DNA from: Histoplasma ohiense
Taxonomy: Eukaryota; Ascomycota; Eurotiomycetes; Onygenales; Ajellomycetaceae
Assembly: GCA_017607445.1 (NCBI GenBank)
Contig: JAEVHH010000004.1
Coordinates: 3,472,001-3,536,000 of the forward strand
Length of the DNA: 64,000 nucleotides
Reading direction: 5' to 3'
This document shows positions 48,317-60,800 of the stretch, piece by piece. The position numbers and the translations under genes are program-made. The first letter of the stretch is position 1. Every line of letters begins with the position of its first letter. The notes below the pieces were generated by a model that had not been told where the DNA came from, ran no database searches, and saw only the letters and a list, made by a program, of their open reading frames with translations.

Positions 48317-49854
48317 TTATTCAGAGTCAGATAATAGACTAAATCTATTATTCACAACTTCAACAGCTATCATATCTTGCATATGTGTATCTCTCATTTG
48401 TGTTTGAATGGGAGTCTTTGGTGACTTTTGTACTTTCATTTTTTGTTTTTCAGGAGATTCAGATACAACAGAATTAGAGATCTGAGAATTTCTTCTTTTT
48501 TGACTGCCACTATTTTTCATATTAGCAGAGACAGAAGTATCAGTTTGTATTACTGATTTTACTGATTTTCCTGACTTAGGAGCAAACACACATTCTTTCG
48601 AATTTGCAAAATGAGGCTCTTTGCAATTGGCACATTTTGCAACAGACTTAGAGTGCTCACATATAACTCCTTTTTTTAAACAAAATTGACAACTGTGTTC
48701 AGCAGTTTTGTGAGATTGAGCACAAATTTGACATTTCACATTTCTTCTACAGAGGTTTGCAAAATGACCATATTTCGACAATTTGAACATTGAGTGTGAG
48801 CTTTTAAATTTTCTCTTGTATCTTTAAACTCATATGTTCTCATTCTCATACCAGCAATTCTTACAAATGAGATTTTAGATTGTTCAAATGAATCAGTTAT
48901 AATTAAAACTGAAGCATTTTGTCTGTTTTCTCTTTGTTCCTCATTATTCAACCAAATTGGTAATTTTTTTAATTTGATTGAATTAAAATCTTCAATCTCA
49001 TGTTGAAGCTGAACCAGCCCATCATCATGATTGAAGATTGCTGTTGGTATGTCATGAAGAACAAATTTTCCCCATTTCTCATCTCTTTCCACTGAAATTT
49101 CAGTTTTCAAGAGAGATTCTATCACTGGTGCCCAAATATGTTGATTTTGCACCAGGAAGTTGGAGTTGAACTCAGGCATGGTTGTCAGAATTATAGAATT
49201 ACCCAGAAAAGAGCTTTCAACTGATGCTACAACTGATTTGTATATTTCAGTTTCAGATATAGAGTTCAATGCATGATTAATCTCATTTCTCATTTGAAAA
49301 ATAAGACTTGCATTTGACAGCATTTTTTGCTCAAAAACTTTTTTGTTAAAGATTTTAACAATCAGTCTTTGAGCTTTTGATTGAAGAAGTCTTTCTTCTT
49401 TCAGCTCTTTTCTTGGTTTTTCTAATTTTTGTGCACTCAAAGTATCAGGATTTTTTGTAGCCTGATTCAGAGCTCTTTTCTCAATAGATGTGTTTTTCTT
49501 TGAAGAGTAAGAGGAGGAAAGTGTGGAGGAAACTGCTGCAGCCTGAGCATAAGTTTTTGTTTCTATTTTTTGCTCGGATTTTTGAAAAGGATTTAACATT
49601 TTAGTTTCGAAGACTTTCTCAAGTTTTGAGGAGATTCCTAGTTTGTATTTGAGAATCTCATTCAACTGTCTTGCTTGAATCAAAAGTATCTGAAGCACTT
49701 CAGTATCCTTTTCCTCCATGCATTGATTTTTCAAAAACTTAGCAGCTTTTTCAAGATTCTCAACCTCTTGCATCTGATCTTGATATTTCTTTTTTCTTTT
49801 CTTTAGAAACTCAATTTCAGGAATCTCTTCAGAAAACACATCTCTCTCCATCAT
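48317..49854 (-). pseudogene. LINE ORF1: coiled-coil and zinc-knuckle RNA-binding protein, 1-nt frameshift
   Basis: Begins MMERDVFSEEIPEIEF with a charged coiled coil (~1-70), a Ser-rich/lysine-rich linker, a middle domain, then the knuckles. The frame shifts near 48773-48775: CGAAATAT replaces an expected CGAAAATAT, within CSNC-R-K-YGHFANLC. After the shift the second frame (48790-48317) holds CQICAQSHKTAEHSC and CANCKEPHFANSKEC. Restoring one A would give a CX2CX4HX4C knuckle. ORF1 proteins of this type coat LINE RNA. ORF2 starts 31 bp downstream. A programmed frameshift is less likely than a simple deletion. Confidence 0.8.
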
Positions 49855-50640
49855 ATTGATAGATACAGATGATTTGATTGTGTTTCAGTCCATTTTTCCC
49901 TACTAGTAATAGTAACTCAGGTCAAGTTTTTCAAGAGAACTTAACAAACTGAAACTGATTTTTAAAGATAAATCAGTTAAATCTTCACAAATTGAGTGCT
50001 ACAAATATAAGGAAGGGGAGAACTAATGACTTCAATTTGAATAAGTCAAGATTGAAGTATCGGTTTTTGATAGAAAAACTGATAAAAAAAGACTCAGCTT
50101 TTTGAAGAGAAGCTGTTAAAACTAGCTATTTATATTCTTTACTGTAAAAATTTCCCCACACAACAAGTGTGCAGCTCAATTAATCCAGCAGAGGTATATA
50201 AAAGCAAATTAACAAGTATTAATGAAAGCTCTTCAGCCACTAAACAAAGTTAAAGAAATATGACTTTGGGCAAGACTTCACTGTTTTATTAACTCAGAGC
50301 TAAAACAGTGAAAACACTCTATCTCTTTCAAACTTTGTCTTTTTCTTAATTAAAAAGCTTCTCAAAGTTTCTGCTTAAACTAGGCCCCACCTCAGTTTAA
50401 GATTATATTCCTGAAATATCAAAAGCTTTCAATACTAAATGAATTCCTTTTCATTCAAATTGAACCACTTTATTTTACTGAATAGCTCTCAATAAGTTGA
50501 ATATTGAGTTTCCAAAGAAATGAGTATGCAAATGAAGAATCAACAGGCTAAACCTGTACTTTTTTCCTTTATAATAGATTATATATATATAAATATATAT
50601 ACAAACTACTTGCAGGGACCAAGCTATCTTTCAAACACTG
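49855..50640 (-). other. LINE 5' UTR / upstream region
   Basis: AT-rich, without a supported gene. A dinucleotide tract of ta repeats lies at ~50578-50602. The LINE 5' end lies somewhere in or just right of this stretch. Confidence 0.4.
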
Positions 50641-51207
50641 AAATTTCCACTTTTATTCTATGTTTATATCAATGGAGGGGTTATTCGGAGGGATTCGATG
50701 AGGGATTCGAGGGACAATGGATTCGAATTGATGGGGTATGCACTAGTCAATTGTGCCGAGGTATCTTTTTGTTACTTGACAGGCACGTGTGGCTGGGAGG
50801 TACTCAGGGGGGACTTGGCACGGGTGCGTTGGAACACAAAAATCGATCAGAGTTTTCTCAAACAGAGAATCAAGAATAACTCAAGCAACTGCAGACCAAA
50901 TTGAATAAGATTTTAATAGATTATCAATTTAAGATAGATCTATCTGTGATCAAAATCTGAGTTGATTTGACCCAGTATTGATGGAGTAATTTGATGAACT
51001 GTTGAAGATCCGCCCAAGCAGATGCCAAAACACTATTCATCAAATATCTCCCTCAAAACTTCATCAAATCTTTTCAAATTTTCAGCAGTTACTGACGGAG
51101 GCAGTAGGAATCGATTGAGGGTACTCGCGTTGTCTAATTCGAAGAATTGGGCTCGTTCGGGGTTTTGCTCGTCGATTGTTCTCTGACAAGACAACTGAAA
51201 CAATCCA
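50640..51207. other. CpG-retaining island between the LINE and B2
   Basis: About 20 CpG sites in 570 bp, unlike the flanks. Includes three copies of GGATTCGA (50688-50727) and the open frame described separately. Neither A2 nor B sequence is recognisable, so it is either host DNA caught in the nest or a piece of a young element. Confidence 0.6.
51033..51206 (-). CDS. Orphan terminal exon-like open frame
   Basis: Open on the minus strand from ~51206 to TAG 51035-51033, with no ATG. A good acceptor (TTTCAGTTGTCTTGTCAG) could start the exon at ~51180, giving ~49 residues that contain NPERAQFFELDNASTLNRF and end RFDEVLREIFDE. Codon use is balanced with intact CGA, GCG and CCG codons, unlike the neighbours. 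I do not recognise the protein. The 5' part is missing because B2 begins right upstream. Confidence 0.35.
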   Translation of the reverse strand, partial: GLFQLSCQRTIDEQNPERAQFFELDNASTLNRFLLPPSVTAENLKRFDEVLREIFDE

Positions 51208-54200
51208 CTATTATTGAGGAAAAAATATGTTAGAATTCAAGGATTATAAAGATTGCATATTGACTCTCTTTACATATCACTGCTGATATTATTGAAAGAA
51301 AGAACACAAGATAAATGATGCTAAACTCTACCTTGACATTCATATTAAGCAGAAATGATTGAATTTTGTATCATTGTATGAGAGATGTGAAGAAGTAACA
51401 CTGTTGACTTTTGATGATATGTTATCACATCTAGAAATGCAAATTAACAATCCACAGAATCAGTGCTGATTGATGAGTCAAAAGTTTCAAGATGTGAAGC
51501 AACAAGAATGGCAATTGATATGTGATTTCTCTAAATATCTTGAAGACTGAAAATACTACTTACCCCTATATAGCAAAGAACAAAGAATGGATAACTTGTG
51601 TAGTAAAATATTGAAGATATTACACACAGAACTCAACTGTTGAAATCAGAAGCTTCAGAACTACAAAGAGTTACTTTGAACTCTACAGACTCTTGAGAAA
51701 AATATATCAGAGTGATGATGTACTATCTGCAAAGAAAGATCTGTGATATTCATAGAGAATCAGCATTGTTCTGATAAATCTAGCAACTGTTGAAACAAGA
51801 GGAAACAAGAGAAACAAATGGATTCAACTGAACAAATCAAGAAAGATAAATATAACTGAATGAAGAAGTGTTCTCACTGTCATAAAAAGGATCATATTGC
51901 AAATGATTGTTGAATGTTACACTCTGAAAAGTGCAATCAAATTCAATAAGCAAAAAATCAACAATTTCAATTGTAGAAGCAGCTGCTGCATTGAGAGTAC
52001 AAACAACTAGACTGCAAGATAAATGATTATTGACAATGAATATGTGAATACTGACAGAAGCAGAATGATCAATGATGTGAATGCTAGTGGATTCTGACAT
52101 GAATGTGAACTTTGTGTCCCACATCTGAGCATCAAAATATTTCTCGAAGGCAGAAGATAAACCAAAAGTAGTGGAAGCAGTTGATAATCATAAGATTAAA
52201 TCATATAAACAATAAAAAGCTGCAATGAAGATTATCAATGATGAACATATTCTCTGAGAAGGATTCCATCATTTTGAAGAGGCTGACATTAGTGAATATG
52301 ATGTAATTTTGAGCATGCTGTGGTTGAAAGCTGTGAACTTTGATATCAACTGGATGTGAAGATGCTGAATCTATAGAAAAGTGTTGAATATTAACCACAT
52401 ACATCTGAATACTGCTAAAGAATTCACAACACTAATTGATGATGACAATATTATATTCACTATCTTATCATTACAAGCTGTGAGTGCAGCAACTGAGTCA
52501 AATATTTCAGATGATTATAAAGATTATCTTAATGTATTTCAAGAAGACATATCTGATGTGGAACATGCATTTCATGATCATACCATAGAGCTCAAACCTG
52601 GCAAGGAACTCTTATATCAACTGATATATAACTTATCACCTCAAGAACTCTCTGTCCTCCAAGAATATATTGAAAAGATGTTAGAGAAGAATTGAATACA
52701 TCCATCCAAAAGCTCAGCCAGTGTGCCAGTGTTATTCACACTGAAGAAAGATGGAACCCTGCATCTTTGCATGGATTATCAAGAATTGAATGAAATAACA
52801 GTCAAGAATCAATATCCACTGCCCTTGATAAGTGAAATACTTGATAGATTAGCAGATGTCAAAATATATATACAACTGAACCTTAGAGATGCATATTATA
52901 GAATTCACATATGAGTGAGGAATGAATGAAAAACAGCATTTCAAATATGATATGAACACTTTGAATATCTAGTCTTATCTTTTGAGCTAATCAATGTCTC
53001 TGTGATCTTTCAATCTTATATCAACAAAGTCCTCAGTGATCTTTTAGACATATATTGTGTGGCTTATCTCAACAATATTGTAATCTATTCAAACATACTT
53101 GATGAACATGTCGTCCATGTTAAGAACATGCTGGAATGGTTAAGGTGATGGAGACTATATGCCAAACTTAGTAAGTGTACATTTCACACAACAGAAATTG
53201 GATTTTTGAATTTTGTGGTTACCACACAGAGCATTACTGTTGAGAAATGCTGTGTCAACACAATTCTAGATTGATCAGAACCACAAACTATAAATGAATT
53301 ACAAATATTTCTAGAATTTGTCAATTTCTATTGTTGATTTATATACAAGTTCTCAATAATAACAGCACCTCTGACTGAATTGTTAAAAGATTACAAAATG
53401 AAAAGAAGAAAGAATAATGCATCTATTCAGTTAGATGATAACTGCAAGCACACAATTTTGCAGTTAAAAGAATGCTTTACAAAAGCATCATTGTTGATCC
53501 ACTTTGATCTGCAGTGAAAACTCTGTATAGAAATGAACAGATCTGATGTTGCAATTGCTGCAGTAATATCACAATTAATGAATGATGATCACTGACACTT
53601 GATCATGTTTTGATCTAGAAAGCTCACAGAAACAGAAAGACATTATCAAACATATGATCTAGAAATATTGTCAATTGTAGAAGCTTTCAGACAATGATGT
53701 CACTACTTATATAATAGCAGGCACTCAATAACTGTTTTATCTGATCATGTCAATCTTCAGTGCTTCATGATGATGAAGCAGCTAAATGAGTGTCAGATTC
53801 ACTGAATGAAAATACTCTCAGCATTCAATTTTGAAATAGAGCACTGTTCTGAGAAAAATAATCCCACAGATGCATCAAGTTGTTACTCAGATTTTGTAAA
53901 ACACACAGTTCTTTTGACAGAGCTCTCTACTCTGCAAGAGAAGCTGCATAAAAGAATCTTTAAATCACTAAAGACAAAAGAAAATACAAAGTTAGATCAA
54001 TGTATCAAAATGATGTGAAAAGATCTGTAAGTTAATGAAAATTGTTGAGTAAAGAGATCTGTAGTCATCAATGACAACAATCTCTGCAGAATAAAGAACA
54101 CATCTGCAGATGAGAATGAGATCACAGATATTACAGAGTTAAATCTAGAGATTTTAATGTCATGAATTCTAGCTGTCAAGATATTTGAGTCTGAGACAGT

Positions 54201-55700
54201 CTATTGTGAAGAGATAGCTGAATCTATCATTGAACTCTTACTGCAGATTCAGAATAGAGACATCAGCATATCTGAACTTTGTAGAAGACTAGAGATGAGT
54301 GATACTAGTATAGATAATTGTTCAATCTGAGCAGTAGATAAAGATGATCTGCTCAGAAAAGATGATAAAGTCTATATACTGCAAGACAAAACTGTAAGAC
54401 ATGAAATAATGAAAATGAATCATGATGATTCTCAAGATGGCCATTTTGAATGTGACAAAATCATTGAAGTGATCAAATGCAAGTACTTGTGGTATGATAT
54501 GAGTGATGAGATTGCAGAATATGTGAGAATTTGTAATGTTTGTCAATGTATCAAGATACTGCAGCACAAGCTGTATGGGTTGCTACAATCATATTCAGTG
54601 TCAGATAAGAAATGACATACAATTAGTATGAACTTTATTGAAGATCTGTCAGATAATAAAAAGAGAAGTCAAATCTATAATACTATTGTTGTATTTGTTG
54701 ATTTATTCATCAAATGAGTCATAATTGTGCCCACATCTTCAGAGCTAGATGCAGAAGAACTCACAGACATTATTGTATGAAGAATTGTGAAGAACTTTGA
54801 TCTATCTGTGAACATTATTAGCAACTGAGATTCATTAATAAATAGTAAGTTTTGATTGACATTGTGTTATCTGCTTCATGTTCAATGAAAATTATCAACA
54901 GCATTCCACCCGCAAACCAATGATCAGACAGAACAATTGAACCAGATGATTGAACATTATCTTCACACATATTGCAGCTATCAGCAAGATAATTGAATAG
55001 AATGAATTTCTCTGATGCAATGAGCATATAACAACATCTTTCACACATTGATAAAAATGATATCATCTGAAGCAATGATCAGCTGACCAACTGAACTTTG
55101 CATAGACATGAAGCCTCCAAGCACAGATGCATCAAAATCAGTGATGAAACAAGTGAAACAGATGAAGCAAGCAGAGAACAAAATCTGAGAATGTCTGAAA
55201 GCTGTCAAAGCAGCTGAGAAAAAGTATTACAATCAGCATCATATATCAAAAAACTTTAAGATAGAGAACTGAGTAATGCTGTGTGTAAAAAATATATTCA
55301 TCTTGCAATTCTCATTCAAACTAGATCATTGATTTTTGAGTCTCTTTCAAATAATTGATATCTGTGGTACACAGATGTATAAACTGAAACTCACACTGCA
55401 ATATAAAGAAATTCATTCTGTATTTCATATTTCCCTTCTCAAACCATATCACATGTGCAACAGACAAATCCCACAAGCAGAACTGATAATTATAGACATG
55501 TAAGAGAAATGAAAAGTTGAAGCTATATTAGACAAATATCAGTATCACAGTCAAACACAATATCTTGTCAAATGAAAAGATTGTACAGACACAGATAATT
55601 CTTGAGAATCTGAGAAAAACTTAATGAACAGTCAGAAGTATTTGAAACAGTTTAATAAAATCTATCAGAAGTCAGTCAGTAAATGAAAATGAAAAAGACA
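51208..55700 (+). pseudogene. B2 gag-pol remnant
   Basis: Gag ~51.2-52.0 kb; protease near 52.08 kb (VDSDMNVNFVS); RT 52.6-53.25 kb with GTLHLCMDYQELNEITVKN and YLNN for YxDD; RNase H ~53.45-53.95 kb; integrase ~54.4-55.2 kb with CNVC and an AFHPQTNDQTE motif; chromodomain ~55.51-55.64 kb. Broken by many TGA codons. Confidence 0.78.
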
Positions 55701-55729
55701 ATGATAACTGCTGAATATATTTATTTCAC

Positions 55730-56871
55730 TCAGAGATTAAAAAACAGATCTGTCTCAGCTTGATCAGTGTTATTCAAGAAATTGTCATCAAAACAAACCT
55801 GTTTATTATTCTGGATTTTCTCAACTGGCAAAGCACAATGTTTCAATGATGATTTGAGAGCTGTGACTGACAATGTAATCATCAGAATCTCATCAATCAC
55901 TGTTTCAACTGAAGTCTCAGAAGAATCATTTTGTTGAATCTCTCAGATCTTCACAGCAAAGAATCTAACTGCTGCAGTCACAGCATTCTGCAAAATATTA
56001 ATGTTCAAAGCATCTGCATCAGTGACAATTAAATTCTCAGCAGCATTGATAACCATCTGAGTCAATTCAATGGCATTCACTGACATCTAATAGAAAGTTA
56101 ATATTATATACTGTAAAAATATCTGTTTTGAATAATAACTTACTGAAATGTAGATGTGCTTCATCACTGAGCAGTGTTTGCATTTTTTGTATCAATTCTC
56201 AGCAGACTCACAATGATGATAAAGAGATGTTGTTAAATGTTGAATACAACAACAGCAATATACTGCTGTGTTTCTTTCTAACACTTCAATGAAACTGTCT
56301 GCTTTCTCATCTTCATCTACATTATCAGCTGACTCAAATAACATATCAAGATCTTGACTCAGTGAGAATGATATTGATATAATAGCAGAATGTGAAAACA
56401 TGCTTTCTGAAACACTGCTATAATTGAATGTCACACTCTGCTGTGACAACAAATCATCAGAGTTTATATAGAATTCTAGAATCTCATCTGCATTCTCATA
56501 GATCTGCACATCAAGTACAAATCTTACAACAACAGTTTGATATATGACAAATCTCTCATTCAGAATTTTATCAGAGAGCAGCATCTCATGAAATTCATCA
56601 ATCAAAGATTGATCAATTTCATGAAAGCACTCAGACATCTATAATCTGTTAGTACTCTTAACAATCTCAGTTTAAGAAAACTTACAGCAGCACAACTTCT
56701 ATTTGATATATGACAGATATGACAGCATATCTGTTCATTGTTCACAAAGCAAGAATATACTGAAGAGTTCTGCAATCTCTTCAGACAATCCAAGCAAATG
56801 CTCTCAATGACAGACAGCATATCACTCTTTATAGACTTCAAATCAGCAACAGAAACAGCTGATTCTGACAT
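55730..56871 (-). pseudogene. B2 copy of the family B antisense accessory gene (best preserved)
   Basis: Exons 56871-56686 (186 nt), 56638-56144 (495) and 56086-55730 (357); introns of 47 nt (GTAAGT, branch TACTAAC, TATAG) and 57 nt (GTAAGT..ATTAG). All junctions are phase 0 and the model gives 345 codons. Exon 1: MSESAVSVADLKS.., Cys at 26, 29, 41, 50, 53 and 60. Exon 2: acidic helical segment and a second cluster, YCCCCI..HHC..KCKHC. Exon 3: Ala/Ile-rich helical C terminus ending DLFFNL. Only two premature TGA codons (56194-56192 and one in exon 3), both likely former CGA. It converges on pol, whose end lies within ~50 bp. A protein-coding role is strongly suggested by the conserved exon lengths; function unknown. 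Confidence 0.75.
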
Positions 56872-57413
56872 TCTATCATAACTTTAATTAGTATCAAGAT
56901 CTTATTCAAAGAAGAAGGAAAAGCAAAAGCAATAAGAAAGAAAGACAGATGTTGAAGATTGAAATCAATATTGCAATGATGATCAAAGAAATTACAACAA
57001 CACAAAACTCAATTCAAAATGAAAAACACAATCACACAATCAAAACTTCAAATTTCACAATAAAAATCACATAGAAAGATACAGTGTATTTTGTTTGATA
57101 AATTAATGTATTCTTTTTTAATAAAAAATTGTTAGTGGTGATGTTGATGATGATATTCAATGGAGTGTGATTTTTGATGTAGAAGTCAAAGAAAAGAGAT
57201 CAGAAGTTATGTCTAAATCATGATTGAATTGCAATGATATCAGAGATGAAAAAACATTCTTCTGAAACAGCAATACTTTGAAATTAATCTCAACAATTAA
57301 TTCAGCTCAATCCTGCAAACTCTATACAATATTAACCACACAGCATATGTTACAAACTTCACACATTGCAGTAAGAAGCTCTGAAGATCAGATCTTTGAA
57401 GAAGAGAGATAAT

Positions 57414-57712
57414 TGTAATAGACACAACAGAGATATCTATATTAGAAAATAGCTATATAGTGATAGAAGAACACAGAACACATCAGAATTAATGAGAAGA
57501 GATATAGCACACAGCATCATAGACAGCTGTAGCACATGATGGTTGTCTATATAATGCTTGCTGATATCTGTAGATATTAGAAGATCAGTGATTAGCTTTG
57601 AATAATAGAGATTGCTATCTTCTTAACATCCTACATGCATACTTCACACTACTCTCATAATTATACCTACTTCACACTACTCTCATAATTATACCTACAA
57701 CCATTTCTTACA
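57414..57712 (+). repeat. B2 3' LTR with a 28-bp internal duplication (299 bp)
   Basis: 271-bp LTR plus one extra copy of cttcacactactctcataa.. at ~57639-57695. It is followed by attctaatcg, which in B1 is the first sequence inside the element, not outside it. Confidence 0.82.
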
Positions 57713-57897
57713 ATTCTAATCGCTGATCTTCTAATATCTACGGATATCAGCGAGCATTATATAGGCGACCACCACGCGCTATGGCCGCCTATAGTGCCGT
57801 GCGCTATGTCCCTTCTCATTAATTCTGGCGTGTTCTGTGTTCTTCTATCGCCACATAGCTATTTTCTAATATAGATATCTCCGTTGCGCCTATTACA
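57713..57897 (-). repeat. Inverted, truncated family B LTR with intact CpG
   Basis: Reverse complement of the first ~180 bp of the B LTR, ending at ttaca 57897. It carries about 15 CpGs (ggcgaccaccacgcgc, ggccgcc, gtgccgtgcgc), whereas other B LTRs have TG or CA there. Head to head with the B2 LTR through the shared junction ctaatcgct. Confidence 0.82.
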
Positions 57898-60800
57898 TGA
57901 ACCTATAGAAAAGCATCAAATATTAACTATATACATCTGAATACTGCTAAAGAATTCACAACATTAATTGATGATGACAATATTATATTCACTGCTTTAT
58001 CATTACAAGCTGTGAGTGCAGCAACTGAGTCAAATATCTCAGATGATTATAAAGATTATCTTGATGTATTCTGAGAAGACATATCTGACACAGAACACAC
58101 ACCTCACAATCATGTTATAGATTTCAAATCTGATAAGAAATTCTCATATCAATCAATATATAATTTATCATCTCAAGAACTTTCTGTCCTCTGAGAATAT
58201 ATCAAAAAAGTGTTAGAGAAGAATTGAATACATCTGTTCAAAAGTTCAGCAGACATGTCAGTATTATTCACACTCAAGAAAGATGAAACTCTGCATTTTT
58301 GTGTGGATTATTGAGAATTGAATGAAATAACAGTCAAGAATTGATATCCACTGTTTTTGATAAGTGAAATACTTGATAGATTAGCAGATGTCAAAATATA
58401 TACACAGCTGAATCTTAGAGACACATATCATAGAATTTGCATATGAGCAGAGAATGAATGAAAAACAGCATTTCAAACATAATATGAATACTTTGAATAT
58501 CTAGTTTTATTTTTTGAACTAATCAATGTCTCTGTGATCTTTCAATCTTATATCAACAAAGCCCTCAGCAATCTTTTAGATGTATATTGCATGGCTTATC
58601 TTGACAATATTGTAATCTATTCAAACACATTTGATGAACATGTCATCCATGTTAAGAATGTGCTGGAATGGTTAAGGCAATGGAAACTATATATCAAACT
58701 TAGTAAGTGTACATTCTACACAACAGAAATTGGATTTTTGAGTTTTGTAGTTACCACACAGAGCATTACTGTTGAGAAACACCATGTTGACACAATTCTA
58801 GATTGATCAGAACTGCAAACTATAAACAAATTGCAAATATTTCTAGAATTCATCAATTTTTATCATTGATTCATATATAAATTCTCAATAATAACAGCAC
58901 TTCTGACTGAATTGTTAAAAGATTACAAAACAAAAAGAGAGAAGAATAATGCATCTGTTTAGTTAAACAAAAACTGCAAGCACATAATTTTGCAGTTAAA
59001 AGAATGCTTTATAAAAGCACTGTTGTTGATTCATTTTGATCCACAGTGAAAGCTTCATATAGAAATGAATGAATCTGATGTTGCAATCATTGCAGTAATA
59101 TCACAATTAATGAATAATGATCACTGACACTCAATCATGTTTTGGTCTAGAAAGCTCACAGAAACAGAAAGACATTATCAAATATATGATTTAGAAATGT
59201 TGTTGATTGTAGAAGCTTTCAGACAATGACATCACTACTTATATAATAACAGACACTCAATAACTGTTTTATCTGATCATGTCAATCTTCAGCACTTCAT
59301 GATGATGAAGCAGCTAAATGAGCATCAGATTCACTGAATGAAAATGCTCTCAGCATTTGATTTTGAAATAGAGCATTATTCTGAGAAAAATAATCCCACA
59401 GATGTATCAAGTCATTGTTCAGATTTTGTAAAACACACAGCTCTTTTGACAGAGCTCTCTACTCTGTAAGAGAAGCTATATAAGAGGATTTTTAAGTCAC
59501 TAAAGATAAAAGAAAACACAAAGTTAGATCAGTGTGTCAAAATGATGTGAAAAGATCTGCAAGCTAATGAAAATTATTGAATGAAGAAGTTTATAGTCAT
59601 CAATGACAATAACTTCTGCAGAATAAAGAACACATCTGTGAATGAGAATGAGATTGCAAATATTACAGAGTTAAATCTAGAAACTCTGATATCATGAATT
59701 CTAATCATCAAGATATTTGAGTCTAAGACAGTCTATTGCAAAGAGATAGCTGAATCTATCATTGAACTCTTACTGCAGATTCAGAATAGAGACACCAACA
59801 CATCTGAACTTCACAGAAGATTAGAGATGAATGACACTAATATAAATAATCATTCAATCTGAGCAGTAGATAAAGATGATCTGCTCAGAAAAGATGATAA
59901 AGTCTACATATCACAAAACAAAGCTGTAAGATATGAAATAATGAAAATGAATCACAATGATCTTCAAGATGGCCATTTTGAATGTGACAAAATCATCAAA
60001 GCAATCAAATACAAGTACTTATGATATGATATGAGCAATGAGATTGCAGAATATGTGAGAACTTGCAATGTTTGTCAACACATCAAGATACCACAGCACA
60101 AACTGTACAGATTGCTACAATCACATTCAGTACTAGATAAGAAATGATATATAATTAGTATAGACTTTATTGAAGATCTGTCAGATAATAAAAAGAGAAG
60201 TCAAATCTATAATGCTATTGTTATATTTGTTGATTTATTCACTAAATAAGTCATAATTGTGTCCACATCTTCAGAGCTAGATGTAGAAGAACTTGTGGAT
60301 ATTATTGTATGAAGAATTGCAAAGAACTTTGATCTATCTGTGAACATTATTAGCAATCAAGATTCATTAATAAATAGCAAGTTTTGATCAACATTATGTT
60401 ATCTGCTTCATATCTGATGAAAATTATTGACAGCTTTCCACCCACAAACTGATGACCAGACAGAATGATTGAATCAGATGATTGAACATTATCTTCACAT
60501 ATATTACAGCTATCAGCAAGATAATTGGATAGAATGGATTCCTCTGATGCAATGAGTATATAACAACATCTTTCATGCATTGATAAAAATGACATCATCT
60601 GAAGCAATGATCAGCTGATCAACTGAACTTCACATAGACATGAAACCTCCAAGCACAGATATATCAAAATTGATGATGAAACAAGTAGAATGAATGAAGC
60701 AAGTGGAGAACAAGATCTGAGAATGTCTGAAAGCTGTCAAAGCAGCTGAGAAAAAGTATTACAATCAGTATTATATATCAAAAAGCTTTAAGATAGAGAA

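Larger units (their letters stand above)
43911..50640 (-). mobile_element. Tad1-like LINE (non-LTR retrotransposon), nearly intact
   Basis: Minus-strand element with 3' UTR and (TAA)n end at 43911-44365, ORF2 44366-48286, ORF1 48317-49854 and a 5' UTR of several hundred bp; the exact 5' end is not defined because A2 does not resume. ORF1 has CCHC knuckles; ORF2 has AP endonuclease, reverse transcriptase, RNase H and a C-terminal cysteine motif, the order of Tad1-clade elements. CpG is nearly absent. Confidence 0.85.
51208..57712 (+). mobile_element. B2: family B element, 5' truncated
   Basis: Begins inside gag (actattattgaggaaaaa, matching B1 at ~21165), so the 5' LTR and gag start are missing. 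The sequence then runs without the C and SINE-like insertions through gag, pol and the accessory gene to the 3' LTR. Confidence 0.82.

Noticed and set aside
50688..50730. Repeated GGATTCGA / TCGAATCC as a tRNA T-arm
   Set aside because: No acceptor stem, D-arm or anticodon arm can be placed around it.
50520..50879. 119-codon plus-strand frame beside the LINE
   Set aside because: Its first half is the AT repeat tract of the LINE flank and its second half shows no domain.
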